Shown here: in pieces, positions 1 through 10,239 of the stretch
Numbering within the stretch: position 1 is the stretch's first letter
Layout of the letters: the number at the start of each line of letters is the position of its first letter
Assembly (NCBI GenBank): GCA_039621445.1
Contig: CP154954.1
Span: 63,694,046 to 63,758,045 of the forward strand
Direction: 5' to 3'
Length of the DNA: 64,000 bases
DNA from: Euglena gracilis
Lineage: Eukaryota; Euglenida; Euglenophyceae; Euglenales
Program-made: the position numbers and the translations under genes
The notes under the pieces: generated by a model
Databases searched by the model: none
What the model saw: only the letters and a program-made list of their open reading frames with translations
Told to the model about the DNA's origin: nothing

Positions 1-1015
1 CGGCGTGTTTGGATTTGGAAAACTGCTTTTTTTATGAGATTGTGGTGCTATTTGTTTGTATTCCTGTGGTGCTCGTCCCCCTGGTGCTATTTTGAGTGGT
101 TTTTGTGCAAAATTGCCCATTTGTTCCATCTTTACATTCCAAATAATTATGTTCATACCTTTTCTTTTGAAGCTTTAACAGTGGGGACTTTTGAGAGTTA
201 AGAGGAGGATGCAAATATTGGCGTCCACAAAGCCGAGGTGTTTGTGAGGCTCCCTGAACACAGAAATTTAAGTAGTGCAAAGAGCGTTTTCAAACCGGGC
301 AAAAAAAACAAAACCATTTGCGCTATTGAAGGAACCGTCCATTCCCGCTGTTATGCACGTGGTCACAGTGCGCGATTGCGCAAGTGGTTGGTTTTCACAG
401 GGACCAACAATTTTTTCTAAGGTCAAATTGCAGATTTGACTACAATTTGACGTACGCACATGCAGGGCTCAGTCTCACCTGCCCCAAATTTGTCCAGCAA
501 AATCCTTAGTTCGAGGCAGCCGTTGTTTGGTTCCTCAACACACAAGGTGTACATACCCCGTATGCTGTGGTGGTGCCTGCTCTGGGACACGCTAACGTTC
601 AAAGTCTTTGCATCTCCCTCTGCGGTCCTAGGATACCAGACCACATCCCGCTGATTATACCACATTCTGAAAACAATTTAATTATATGTACATATGTATA
701 ACTGTTACATTATGTATAATTATTCATTTTTATTGATTTATAGTAAAAATTTAAATTCATATAAATGATTTGTCATATATGACATATAATACACCATATA
801 CTGACAATAATATGAGTAGCCATTTTGGCTACTTTTTGGGCATTCTTTTGGCCGCTTTTTTGCCATTTCTGGCCACTTTTTTGAATTTTGATGATTTGGC
901 TGCTTCTGGCTGCTTTTTGTTGCCTTTTTTTTGCTTTCAGCCACTGTTTTGCCATTTGGCCATTTTTGGTCAGACATTTGTCCAGGCTCCTTTTCACCAA
1001 CTCTCAGGGGTGTCC
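1..1015. other. AT-rich stretch, no gene seen
   Basis: No reading frame here has protein-like composition; the longest are short shadows. Positions about 810-985 contain a loose array of TTTTTGGCC / CATTTTTGGC words like the one at 4,620-4,900. Confidence 0.6.
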
Positions 1016-1960
1016 TGTGCATGGGTGCCTGCCCATAGCAGGCACCCCCCCCCCCAGCTGAGCATGGAAACAGTGTTGGTGCCCTCCCTTTCTTTTTAAG
1101 GAAGTGTGCACCCCCCCCCCTGAGGAGGCGATATAGGCAGGGGACGGCGCTTTCGACCTCCCAGGAGGTCGGGTTTTGCGGGTAGTGCTACCCCCCCCCC
1201 CCCGGCGCCGAAGGAGAGGGCCAAACAAGGCCATTTTCAAGGGAAATTTGGTTTTGTTGGCAGGCATCGTGGTCCAAAACCAACCCCCCCAGGGGGGTGC
1301 CTGCTATGGGTACAGGGGATATCTCAAGCCGGAGGGGACTCCATCCCGGGGGGGGGGGTCCAGCCAGCCAGCAGCTCAAATCCAGCCAGCAGCCCAAATC
1401 TGGCTGCCCCCCGGGGGGGGGGTCAAGTGAAATAAAGTTGGTCCAGCCCGGCCAGAGGCCGGGCCAGCCAGCCACAGGCTGGCCAGCCAACTGGGCCAGC
1501 AGAGTCAGTAAGTAGGCTGTACCTCCAGTCCCGATCCAGCCTTGATCTAGCTCCGTCCATCAAAACGTCGAGAAGGCAAAAATGTTTGGAAAGTTTTGTT
1601 TTTCATCGACCCAGCCCAGCACAGTCCCCTCCAGCCCCGGACCCCCCTGTCCCCCCCCGGGGGGGGGGGAGGTCCAGCCAGCAGCCTTTTTTCCAGCCGG
1701 AGGCTGGACCCCCCCCGGATCCTTGAGAAATCCCTGTATAGGTAAGCACCCCAAGGCACCCCCCCGGGGTGGTGAAAAGAATCCCGGTGCAAGTGGTTAC
1801 GGTTTTACCCGCTTCTCACTCCTTTTTGCCACTGTGACAGATGGTTGTTTGGTGTTGCACATCAAGAATTGCCCAAAGTTTGAGGGTCATAATCCCAAAG
1901 TTCCAGAAAATTATCCTCTTGTGCGATATGGTTCCAAATGTGACCCGCCTCCAGTAACCA
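1015..1960. repeat. poly-C/poly-G mosaic with CCAGCCAGCAGCC family repeats
   Basis: Alternating C and G tracts (8-12 bases) separate short GC-rich modules. The GGTCCAGCCAGCCAGCAG motif occurs near 1,355 and 1,670 and recurs near 3,705, 10,185 (reverse), 14,275 and 21,685. Near 1,025-1,045 a small hairpin pairs GGGTGCCTGC with GCAGGCACCC; related hairpins sit at 22,601 and 23,090. Long GC frames here are low-complexity and not gene-like. Confidence 0.6.
1322..1553 (+). repeat. dispersed 230-bp element, copy 1
   Basis: The reverse complement of 10,006-10,234 matches this stretch along its whole length. Shared blocks are GCCGGAGGG, a poly-G tract, the CCAGCCAGCCAGCAGCTCAA block, TCAAGTGAAATAAAGT, a GGCCAGCC-rich block, and CCTTGATCTAGCTCC at the right end. 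The two copies are inverted relative to each other, 8.7 kb apart. No coding capacity is visible. Confidence 0.75.
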
Positions 1961-2199
1961 GTAACCAGTAATGATGAAAAAAAATGGGTTCAAGGTCTTA
2001 TGGGTGATCTCCGTGTTAAAAAAAAGTCTTTTTTTGAAACATCATTTTCGTTATTTTCGAACCCAATCATCATCGATTTCTTTCACAGAATATCAATCCA
2101 AACGGTTTACAGCCCCCCAAATCACCACAATACCAATGGCACAAAAAAGGGTGGCTTATTCTCAACAAGAGGGGCAGGGCGGAACCATGGTTTTTCCAC

Positions 2200-2386
2200 A
2201 GCTGGGCCGGCGGCACTCCCAAGCTGCCCCCATTGTTACGGGATGGTTCTCCTGCTGCCTCCTCCCTGGTGCCTGCTCATGCGTGTCTGCCCCAATTGTG
2301 AAACGAGCCTGCAGGCTTCGTATTCCGCCTCGCGACGGGCAGTGCTGCGGATCCACCCAAATGGTGCCACCTGCTTTTCATGAGTT
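2200..2386 (+). CDS. possible exon with Cys4 zinc-ribbon-like motif
   Basis: A frame ending at a TGA at 2,381-2,383 contains CPHC (first Cys codon 2,225) and CPNC (first Cys codon 2,288), separated by 17 residues rich in Leu and Pro (LLLPPP). This spacing and the hydrophobic-proline stretch between the Cys pairs resemble the LSD1-type and other small zinc ribbons, which bind zinc for protein or nucleic-acid contacts. GC content rises locally and falls again at 2,400, as expected of an exon in AT-richer DNA. There is no clear start or splice site, and an overlapping frame is also open, so this is a weak call. It could be a chance reading. Confidence 0.3.
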
Positions 2387-2399
2387 CAAGACGCAACAT

Positions 2400-3040
2400 G
2401 TCGTTGGCATGCCCCATGTGTGAGTGGCACATTTCCAGGACATGACCTGGCGCTTCGTATTGAAGTGGAATGCTTTTGCAAGGTGTTCCTTTGACCCCCC
2501 CTGTGTCTCCGACACATTCTTCTGCGGTCTATTTCGCATTTAAGGTTTTTTGGGTTTCTATGCACAATCACGCAAACCCAAATACGGTTTTTCTCGCTTC
2601 ATTTCTCATCGCAAAAAGTGAGCTTCACCCTCCTTTCTGTATTTTCGGCTGGGCCATTGCTGGCTGGTTTTTACCCCGGGGAGATTTTCAAACCCCCTTT
2701 TTCAGCTGGTGGCACTTTTTCAGTGATCGACACAGGCGATGCTTTGCAGCCTGAATATCACAAAAAAAAACGTGAAGAACATTAAAAAGGGGCTGATTGG
2801 CAGTTCCTGGGACCACCTTTTTCCTTGGCGCTGGCAGCCTCAGAGTGTGCCCAAAACCTTGTGAAAAACATCCCCCCCATTTTTGATTTTCAAAACACCC
2901 AGTGAACTAGATTTCTGAAAGAACCTCTTTTGCTTTCTCATGCACGGACTCTCGGCCCAGGAGATGTCAACGTGAAAAAATCCGGTTTGGGAGGTTGGGG
3001 GGTGCAGCAGAGGATTGAGAATAGTGGGTGTTTTCGGAGT
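2400..3040. other. no gene seen
   Basis: Moderately AT-rich sequence with scattered homopolymers; nothing coding or structured that I can support. Confidence 0.5.
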
Positions 3041-3140
3041 GTCAGCGTGACCGAGTGGTGAGTGCACCGGTTTCAGGGCTGACAACCGGACAGTGGGGAA
3101 GGGCTCTGAGAGCCATGGTTGGAAGACAAGACATGCAACA
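3041..3140 (+). other. tRNA-like head (A box), probably a tRNA relic
   Basis: GTCAGCGTGACCGAGTGG looks like the 5' end of a tRNA-Leu/Ser: a 7-base acceptor strand followed by an A-box match (TGACCGAGTGG). A stem CCGGTT/AACCGG lies where the anticodon arm should be and encloses a CAG, but its loop is too long. The downstream GGTTGGAAGAC is a poor B box and no matching acceptor 3' strand is seen. It is best read as a degraded tRNA or the head of a tRNA-derived SINE. Confidence 0.25.
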
Positions 3141-4000
3141 GGGACCTTTTTAGAGGGAAGATTTTGCTTTGCTTTTCTAATGAAAAATAAGGGGTGGATG
3201 GATATTGTTCTCTCAGGCTGTGAGACTTCGAAATATCACTCCTGTTTAACGGCTGGAAGGAAGATGTGTAACAGGATTTAAATGCCTGTCAGGGGAACGT
3301 GGTGATTGGCACCTGATCAGGAGTGTACCTCTGAGAGACAAAATACCGCTTCAGTGAAAGGTGTTGGTGAGAAGAAATGAACTGAATCACTCGCGCAATT
3401 GCGCAAACAAAAGCAAAAAGTTATTTGTGTTGTGCAAAAACAAGCCAAAATTTCATCATCACATCATTTGCGCAATTGCACAAGATAGATTCAAAGTTAA
3501 TTACATTCTGCATTTTCCATGGTCCATGGGATGCCACAAAAGTCTTAATTTTAAACACTCCACACCTCAGTTCAAGCAAGGGTGCCTGTTTTCTTTATTT
3601 TTTTTTATTGCTCACCGTGTTTGCCTGAATGTCCGTCCCCACCCTAGTCTCCCCCAGCAGATCCTGCCAACAGACAGACAGACAGACCGACAGACATGGG
3701 GGGGGGGTGTCCAACCAGCCAGAGCCTTTTTTCCGCAACCAGCAGCTCCCAGTTGACCTCATTTTGTCCATTTTTTTTGTTGGAACAGAATTGGCCAAAA
3801 ATGCAGTTGAAACCTCCTTTCCTCATTTCCACCTCGGTGCAAGCACAGTCCTCTGGTGCAGCGCCGGAGGACTTCTTTTTCAGATGAGGGGACCCCCAGA
3901 TTGGCCCACCTGGGAAAGGGTGGTCTATTTTGTGGCTTTTTTCCAGTGTCTAGCAAAATGGCTAGCCAGTGGACCCCCCCAGGGTTTTTAAGCAGTGGGT
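3140..4000. other. no gene seen; short CAGA repeat and G tract
   Basis: Contains an (ACAG)n run at about 3,670-3,695 followed by a G tract and a CCAGCCAG-type module. The open frames differ only by simple-sequence shifts and show no recognisable domain. Confidence 0.5.
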
Positions 4001-4014
4001 TACAGCATCGTCGG

Positions 4015-4325
4015 TCCAGCCAGGCTGAGCTTAGTCGACCGACAAGCGATCGACTGGCCAGAACACCCCGCTCCAATGTGTGGGGGCCCCAGGCTGAACC
4101 CTCGCAAAAAGCAACAGAACCCCAATGGGCAGGGACCGTTCATCAAAAATCTGACATCTGCCAAAAATTTTTGGCCCCGCTGGTCGGTCGACTGGCCAAC
4201 AAAAAACACATGCAAGGGATTCTTTTATTTTGCAGCCCTCCAAACAGTTGCAGACAAAAGGAATTGAAAATTGGTCGACCGACCACCTAGTCGGCCGGCT
4301 GGTCGATCGATTAGCCAGACCCCCC
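4015..4325. repeat. cluster of GTCGACCGAC / CGATCGAC palindromic words
   Basis: GTCGACCGAC, GATCGACTGGCCA, GGTCGGTCGACTGGCC and GGTCGACCGACC occur in both orientations across 300 bp, giving nested short inverted repeats. Frames in this region translate as shadows of the repeat. Confidence 0.55.
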
Positions 4326-4329
4326 CCCC

Positions 4330-6900
4330 CCAAAGTCGTTTAGCCCCAGCCTGGCACCAGGCTGGAACGTTGGCGTTTTCCCCCCATTCAGCCAGCTGCC
4401 TTCCCACCGTGTTTGAAAAATCCCCCGGTTGAGTGTTGTTTATTTCTATTTGGGGTCACCTCAAATATTTCTGAGTCATCATATGTGATGTCATGGGTGG
4501 TGCTTCCACTGCGTGCACCGCGTGGCGCACCGCGCGAGAAGAATCATATCCGGATGTTCAATTTTCATCAATTTCCACCAGCACCCCATCTGTAGTGGAT
4601 TTCCATTCTTTTTTTTTTATATCTGGTTTCCTCCAAATCAGCTTTTTTGGCCATTTTGTTTGGCCATTTTGGACTTGGCCATTTTGACCACTTTTGGCAA
4701 CATTTGGCCAGTTGGGGATGCATTTGGCAACTTTGATCACTTTTGGCTGTTTGAATGCATTTTTGCTTCATTAACACCAATTTTTGGTTGTTTCTGGCCA
4801 ATTTTGCACATTTGTGGCCATTTTAGGTCACTTCTCACTGCATTTAGCCACTTTTTGCCCCTTTTGGCCATTTTTTGGCCACTTGCACAGATTCGGTGAC
4901 CATTGGTACAGATTTGCTGAGATCTGGTGGCAAACCAGGTGATTTGGGCCAAAAACACCTAAAAACCACCAAATTCATTCAAAATGTTTTTTTTTGCAAT
5001 TTTGTAATCGATGGGCGCTTTTGCGGGTGTTTTTCTCTCATTCAGTCATTTGGGTTGTACCTGATTCTTATCACGCGGTGCCACGCGGTGCCACACGAGG
5101 TGCACGCGGTGCGGAAGCATCCCCATGGTGTTGCTTTTTTCTCAAAGAAAAAGACAAAACAGGCCTCCTCTGGCCGCTCAGAGGCCTGAAAGATTGTGTG
5201 TGCATAAAAAATACGGCTTAGCGTGTTCAACGCATAGTCAAGAGGTTTTGCTTTGCTGACTGCCGCCCCTCCCGGTTAAAGTTGAAGCTGTTAAATGGAA
5301 TTCAGCAGGAATCGAAATTGTGCGCTTTCACTGCCCACACTGGTATTTTGCTGTTGCACCACTAACTCCAATGACATATTTGAAGCCACCGACTTATTGT
5401 GGATTTTTGATGCTTTTGGATGTTGACCCCTGACTGCAAGTCCGATTCCTAGATCGCCATCGAAGGGCACAGAACTGCACACTCTTTTCCTGTGGCTTTT
5501 CTTCAAAGGTTTGCATTTTTGATGACAAACGGCGCCCAAATCGAAGGAGTCATCTTTCTTTGTTGTTGTATTTTGTTGCGTGCCCCTGTGACCCGGAGCC
5601 CCAAGTGGAAGCAGTGGGCCAAGTGGCTCATCTTTGCTCACCCAACCCCACTGGCCATCCCCTCCGCTTCGCAACCGGACGTGCCATTGGCTGAGTAAAC
5701 CTTGGTTTCTCTGACTGATCTGTGCTCCAGATACGCCATTTTATTCTTTTTGATGCGTGAGTTGTTTCGGCCTGGCGATATGGGAAGGCTAAGGTCATTT
5801 TCAAAAACCCATCATAATTTTTTGAAAAACCAGCCAGCCACTGGTTTATCCCCTCGCAAGGTTAGGCTATTTGAGAAGGGCAAAACAGAGTATTATTTTC
5901 CTTCACCTGTGGCAAAACCCCTAAATACCACCCAAAGCCTCACTCACCCTCTGGCCCCACCTCTGGGTATGATGAAAAAAGATGTCGGGGGTTCTATGGA
6001 TTTGATCTTATTGCATTTTATTTTGTTTGGGCCACGGCTGATTGAGCATCAGAGCAAGATTTGGGAAGCAAGAGTGGGGAATAAGTGATAATAAAACTAG
6101 TTAAACAAAGGAGTAAAATCCCCTGAAAATTCCTTTTTCCAGCAGCTGGTTAAGGATGGGGGATACAATTTAAATTGAAATTTGAATTCAAGGCACAGAC
6201 AACAACTCCAAGGTTACCAGCAGGTTCTCACAAGAAAGATTTGGGTCTCGGAGCTTTTTGCCATCGCGCGGTGGCAACACCGGCAGGCGCCATTTCCCTC
6301 CGCACCTCCTGTTCTGCTGATGTACCAAACTGACTGCTTCTCCGCCTATGTACTGCCCAAGTTGTTTTTTTTTTCTCCACACGGCCCAAATCAGCCATAT
6401 TTGTGGCCTGCTGAGTGGGGAAAAAACGCATTGACTCCCATCAGCAAACGATGGTTTGGATTGCACAAATTTCTTCTGCTTGAGATTGTGTGCCGCCGAA
6501 CAGGCTACTGGGCTAACCAGATGATTTGGCTGATGGGGATGGCAGCAGACCTCTTTTTACCTCAGACCCCCTCGGGGGGGGGGGGTTGGGGGTGGGGGGG
6601 GACCTGGGGGTCCCGGATCAGAGGCTCGGGTATGGGTTTTGGTGCGAAGCGCCGAAATTTTTTTGGGAAATGCTCTCACACGGCCTGATTTAGGGGGTGG
6701 TCCCGGCCTATCCCCCGGAGCGCTTGGCCCCCTTCCTCCTTACATGCAATCTTGGCCCCCCTAAAGTTGGCCTTTGGCACCTGGCCACCAAAATTCTTAA
6801 CATACAAATTTGCCCCCCCCCCAAGGTTTGCCCCCCGGCCTTACCTTTAGTCATGGTTCGGGCCAAGCGCCCGGGGGGGAGGTAGTTATCTTATGAAATT
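4330..6900. other. no gene seen; TTTTGGCC-rich block and G tracts
   Basis: Positions about 4,620-4,900 are a degenerate array of TTTTGGCCA words. Positions 5,080-5,115 hold a GGTGCACGCGGTGC-type triplet repeat. A 168-codon frame at 6,182-6,688 has no domain-like features, begins in AT-rich DNA and ends in a poly-G artefact, so it is not called. G tracts lie at 6,570-6,610. Confidence 0.5.
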
Positions 6901-7140
6901 ATGAAATATTTCTTAAAGAAACAAGGGCCGCCTGAACTGATATCCAGCTGATGTCAGTTGCCAATTCACCTGTGTCAGCGACGCAGGGTGGCCCAAGCCC
7001 CTCCCCCCCCCCCCCCCCGGGGTGAGCAGGTGCCAGGGATGTATGGGAAGTTCTTCAGCATTGTGATAGGTGGAAGAGGGGACCGGATGGGTCTTCACAC
7101 CCCCCTAATTGTTGGGAGGGAGGGGTCCGGAACCCCTCCT
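6900..7140. other. no gene seen; poly-C tract
   Basis: Includes a long C run at about 7,003-7,018. No coding signal. Confidence 0.5.
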
Positions 7141-7144
7141 TGGC

Positions 7145-7255
7145 CGGTTCACAGCGGAAAAACACAACCCAATTTAACCCAACCCAACACAGCACACCAC
7201 AGCACAACACAACTCACCACAACACAATGCAGCACAATGCAGCACAATCCAACTC
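7145..7255. repeat. degenerate CAACACA / CAGCACAA simple repeat
   Basis: Runs of AACCCAACCC, CAACACAGCACACC and CAATGCAGCACAATGC words form an imperfect simple repeat directly before a poly-C tract. Confidence 0.7.
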
Positions 7256-7404
7256 AGTCCCCCCCCCCTCAGGGCTTCCCATATATCCTTGGTGAGTGCC
7301 GAACTCTCCCCGGGTCCGGGAAACACTTTTGTCTCAGAAAAGGGAGGTGGTGCAAATCCAAACTAGTGCAAAGCTCCCTGGCACCTTGAGCATCAGCCGA
7401 CAAC

Positions 7405-7445
7405 AGAGCAACATCAACAACAACACCACCACCAACACCAACACC

Positions 7446-7498
<53 letters not shown>

Positions 7499-7535
7499 CC
7501 ACATAAAAATAGCAACAACAACAACAACGCGTTTT
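7405..7535. repeat. (AAC)n microsatellite
   Basis: An AAC/ACC array with a pure AAC core at about 7,443-7,498, then a second short AAC run. Translations are poly-Asn, poly-Thr or poly-Gln shadows. Confidence 0.95.
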
Positions 7536-7639
7536 GACAGAGAACTCAAGCCCTGGGGGTATGTAGGGGGTAAGTATGGGGGTATGAGTGACCTTCGAAA
7601 AATATGGCTTCTTCCATCCGAAATTGCCAGACATCTGCT

Positions 7640-7702
7640 CGGTTGTTGTTGTTGTTGTTGTCATTGTTGTTGTTGTTGTTGTTGATGATGATGATGATGT
7701 TA
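7640..7702. repeat. (TTG)n(ATG)n microsatellite
   Basis: TTG repeats followed by ATG repeats. The TTG part is the complement of the AAC array 150 bp upstream, so the two could pair as an inverted repeat. Confidence 0.9.
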
Positions 7703-7830
7703 AACCCGCCCCCCCCCCCCCAAATAACCTGGTGGGGTCCTTGCGGCGGGGGGAGGAGCAAAAAAGATGGTTCCAGTAACTTGGCACCCCCCTTTTCAGG
7801 CAAAATTCCTTTACGACGCTGAGAAAAGGG

Positions 7831-7908
7831 CCCAAATAACCTGGCGGGGGGGGGGGGCAGGGCCAAAGTTGGTTGCAATAACCTGGCACCCCGCCAGGTT
7901 ATTTGGGG
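7831..7908. repeat. 78-bp inverted repeat with perfect 19-bp arms
   Basis: Left arm CCCAAATAACCTGGCGGGG (7,831-7,849) is perfectly complementary to 7,890-7,908. Two more partial copies of AATAACCTGG lie at about 7,724 and 7,878. No terminal target duplication is evident. Confidence 0.85.
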
Positions 7909-7909
7909 G

Positions 7910-9400
7910 AGGGTTTACACGCGAAGTGAACCAAATACCCTCCCAAACCGGATTTTTTTTAAAAAAATCAAACATTGGCATTCATGGCAGCCATTCACTT
8001 TCAAAAAAAATTTGCAAAAAACAGAGTTGGTTTTGAGGTGGGTTTGAAGGCAAAAATTACTCCTTGGCCCTGTTCGTTTTTCTTCACTTGGGGTAGGGTC
8101 TCCATCGTCTTTTCTTTGGTTGGTTAAGGGACCAGCAAGTTACCTATTTCCAGGATCCCATACATGCGTGATTTTTTGAAATGTTGATTTCTGAGGTTGG
8201 GTCAGTAGGAAATTCCAAAAAAAACAACCTGCAGCCTTTTCCCCTGCTTCCCTCCTTGCTGGTGACCCCTTTCATGACCGCAGTGCATCTTGGCTCGATC
8301 CAGATGCGTTGGGGTTCTGGACCGCCCCCCCCCCCCTGCCAATGGAGGGTCCGGACTGACCCTTGGGCATTATTTGACCCCCATGAAAGTTCTTTCCTTC
8401 TTGCACCAGAAATTTACTCAAGAAGTTTCCCAAACTGCACTTTGTTTTTGAAGCATTTTATGGGAGTTTTGTGCTGGGTAAAAATCAGTCATTTGGCTAT
8501 ATTATTGTTTACGTGGGGGGTGTACCCCCATCCCCTCCATGATTTGGGCCCAGTGGCATTGTATCAGGGAGGAGCACACGGTTGGAGCACACCTAATTTT
8601 CCCACAATTTTTCCCATCATTTTTTCCCGCATCTTTTCCACGCCCTTTTGGGGAAGCCACGTTCACGGGAGGTCAAATTTCACACTCATGGATGGGGTTA
8701 GGACGTATGGTCAATTTTGGGTCTGTTTTTTTTTATTATACAAAACCAGAAAAAGGACGCCCAGAACACCATTTTAACTATTTTGTGGAGTTTTAGGTTG
8801 TTCTTTCGCCGAAATTTCCCTCACAAATGGGAAAAATTGCCACCATTTTCCGTGGAAAGTTGAATTTTACCATCATCAATTTTTCCAAAATCGAAAATTT
8901 CCCAATCATTTTTTCGCTTCATTTTTTCCGTCATTTTTGTCAGGACTGTACACTGTTAATTATTTTGTGAATTCCCTGCAACCATACAACCCATCTTTTT
9001 TGTTTCCCATCATTTTTGTCCGGACTACACGGGTAAATTAAGTGAGAGTCATGGAAGTCAGATTTTCTGCACCCCCTGGGGGCTCATTTGGCATTGTCCT
9101 GGTCCCGAGGCACTGCTTAGACCGTGAAAATCTTTTTGCCAAGGAAATGTGGACCAAAATTTCTTGACATCCGTCTGATCAAGCCACCCACCCACAAGGA
9201 GTCCCACCTTGTGTGTTCCAGCACTCCAATCGATTATGCAACCTTGGAATCAGGGTTTCTCTGGTGGTTGAAGCACCAAAATTAATCAACCCCACCAACC
9301 AGCCGAATCCCCCTGTCCCCTTCTCGGCGAGGGCGGAACAGGAATCCCTGAAACCCTTCAAGCACCACTATCCGCTGTTCCAGGGCAATAATTCTGGATC
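7910..9400. other. no gene seen; degenerate CATCATTTTT repeats
   Basis: Positions 8,590-9,020 contain repeated TTTTCCCATCATTTTT-like words. A longer near-repeat (CATCATTTTTGTC followed by GGACT) occurs at about 8,928 and 9,005. Nothing coding is supported. Confidence 0.5.
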
Positions 9401-10000
9401 TTAAGAAAATGATTTCTTATCGTATTTCTGGTGTGTGGGTTCCCCCCTGGGTAGTTGTGGGGGATCGAGCACCCCGCCTTCTCACAGTGGGTGGGCGCGG
9501 AGAATCGAACGGCTTTTCTTCCAAAAGCCCTGGCTGGAATGCTGTCCTTCCTGCTGTGCTCACCCGTGCCCTGGCCCCATTTTCCTTGCCTGGACTCGTT
9601 CAATCGGCGGCGGTGGCGACGAGCCCCCTCGTCCCATTGCCGGTGTACCTCGTAGGACCGCGTCCGATCCAAGGAACCATCTTGCCCCGCCACGGATGGT
9701 TGCGCTATCACGCACCGCAATACGGACCTCTGCGCCCCACTTGAAGGAGAATTCTGTCTTTCGAGTCGTATATATATTACCACAGGCATCTTTTGCTTGT
9801 GTCGGTGACCTTTGGGACCGGTTGGGTTCTCTCTTGCAGCAGAATGGTCGAAAGAGCATCGAATTGCAGCAACCATGCCCAGGGTTGTATGGGAGACATG
9901 AGGCAGACATGAGGTAGGTGGTAGGTGGTTGGGGGGTAAGGTGATAGGGGGGTCGATAAAAAACAAACTTTTCTGAAACATTTTTGATTTATCGACATGT
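9400..10000. other. GC-richer island, coding status uncertain
   Basis: Several overlapping frames are open between 9,409 and 9,917 on both strands, as happens in unbiased GC-rich DNA. None shows a recognisable domain, repeat or signal, and splice-type borders are not convincing. I cannot choose a frame. It could be an exon or an element fragment. Confidence 0.3.
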
Positions 10001-10005
10001 TGCCG

Positions 10006-10234
10006 GATGGAGCTAGATCAAGGCCGGGGGGCTGTGATGGAGGAAGGTGTCATGAGGGGGGAAAATGCAGGGATAGGTGAGCTGGGCAGCCCAGTTGGCT
10101 GGCCAGCCTGCGGCCGGCTGGCCTGGCCTCCGGCCAGGCTGGACCCGACTTTATTTCACTTGACCCGGGGGGATTTGAGCTGCTGGCTGGCTGGACCCCC
10201 CCTAGGGGATGGGGTACCCTCCGGCTTAAGGAAA
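10006..10234 (-). repeat. dispersed 230-bp element, copy 2
   Basis: Inverted homologue of 1,322-1,553, including the GAGCTAGATCAAGG end, the GGCCAGCC block, ACTTTATTTCACTTGA and the poly-C border. Confidence 0.75.
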
Positions 10235-10239
10235 CCCCT

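Noticed and set aside
812-835. Similarity to the dinoflagellate spliced leader (GTAGCCATTTTGGCT)
   Set aside because: Only the central palindrome-like part matches. The leading CCG and the CAAG end are absent, and the region is a TTTTGGCC word array in which such a match is expected by chance.
6182-6688. 168-codon plus frame
   Set aside because: No family features, AT-rich start, and a poly-G glycine/tryptophan tail; likely chance.
7269-7889. 206-codon minus frame across the AAC/TTG region
   Set aside because: It is made of Val, Ser, Thr and Gly homopolymers from the microsatellites.
9480-9520. Minus-strand GTTCGATTCTC resembling a tRNA B box
   Set aside because: The flanking bases cannot form the T stem, and there is no A box at the right distance.
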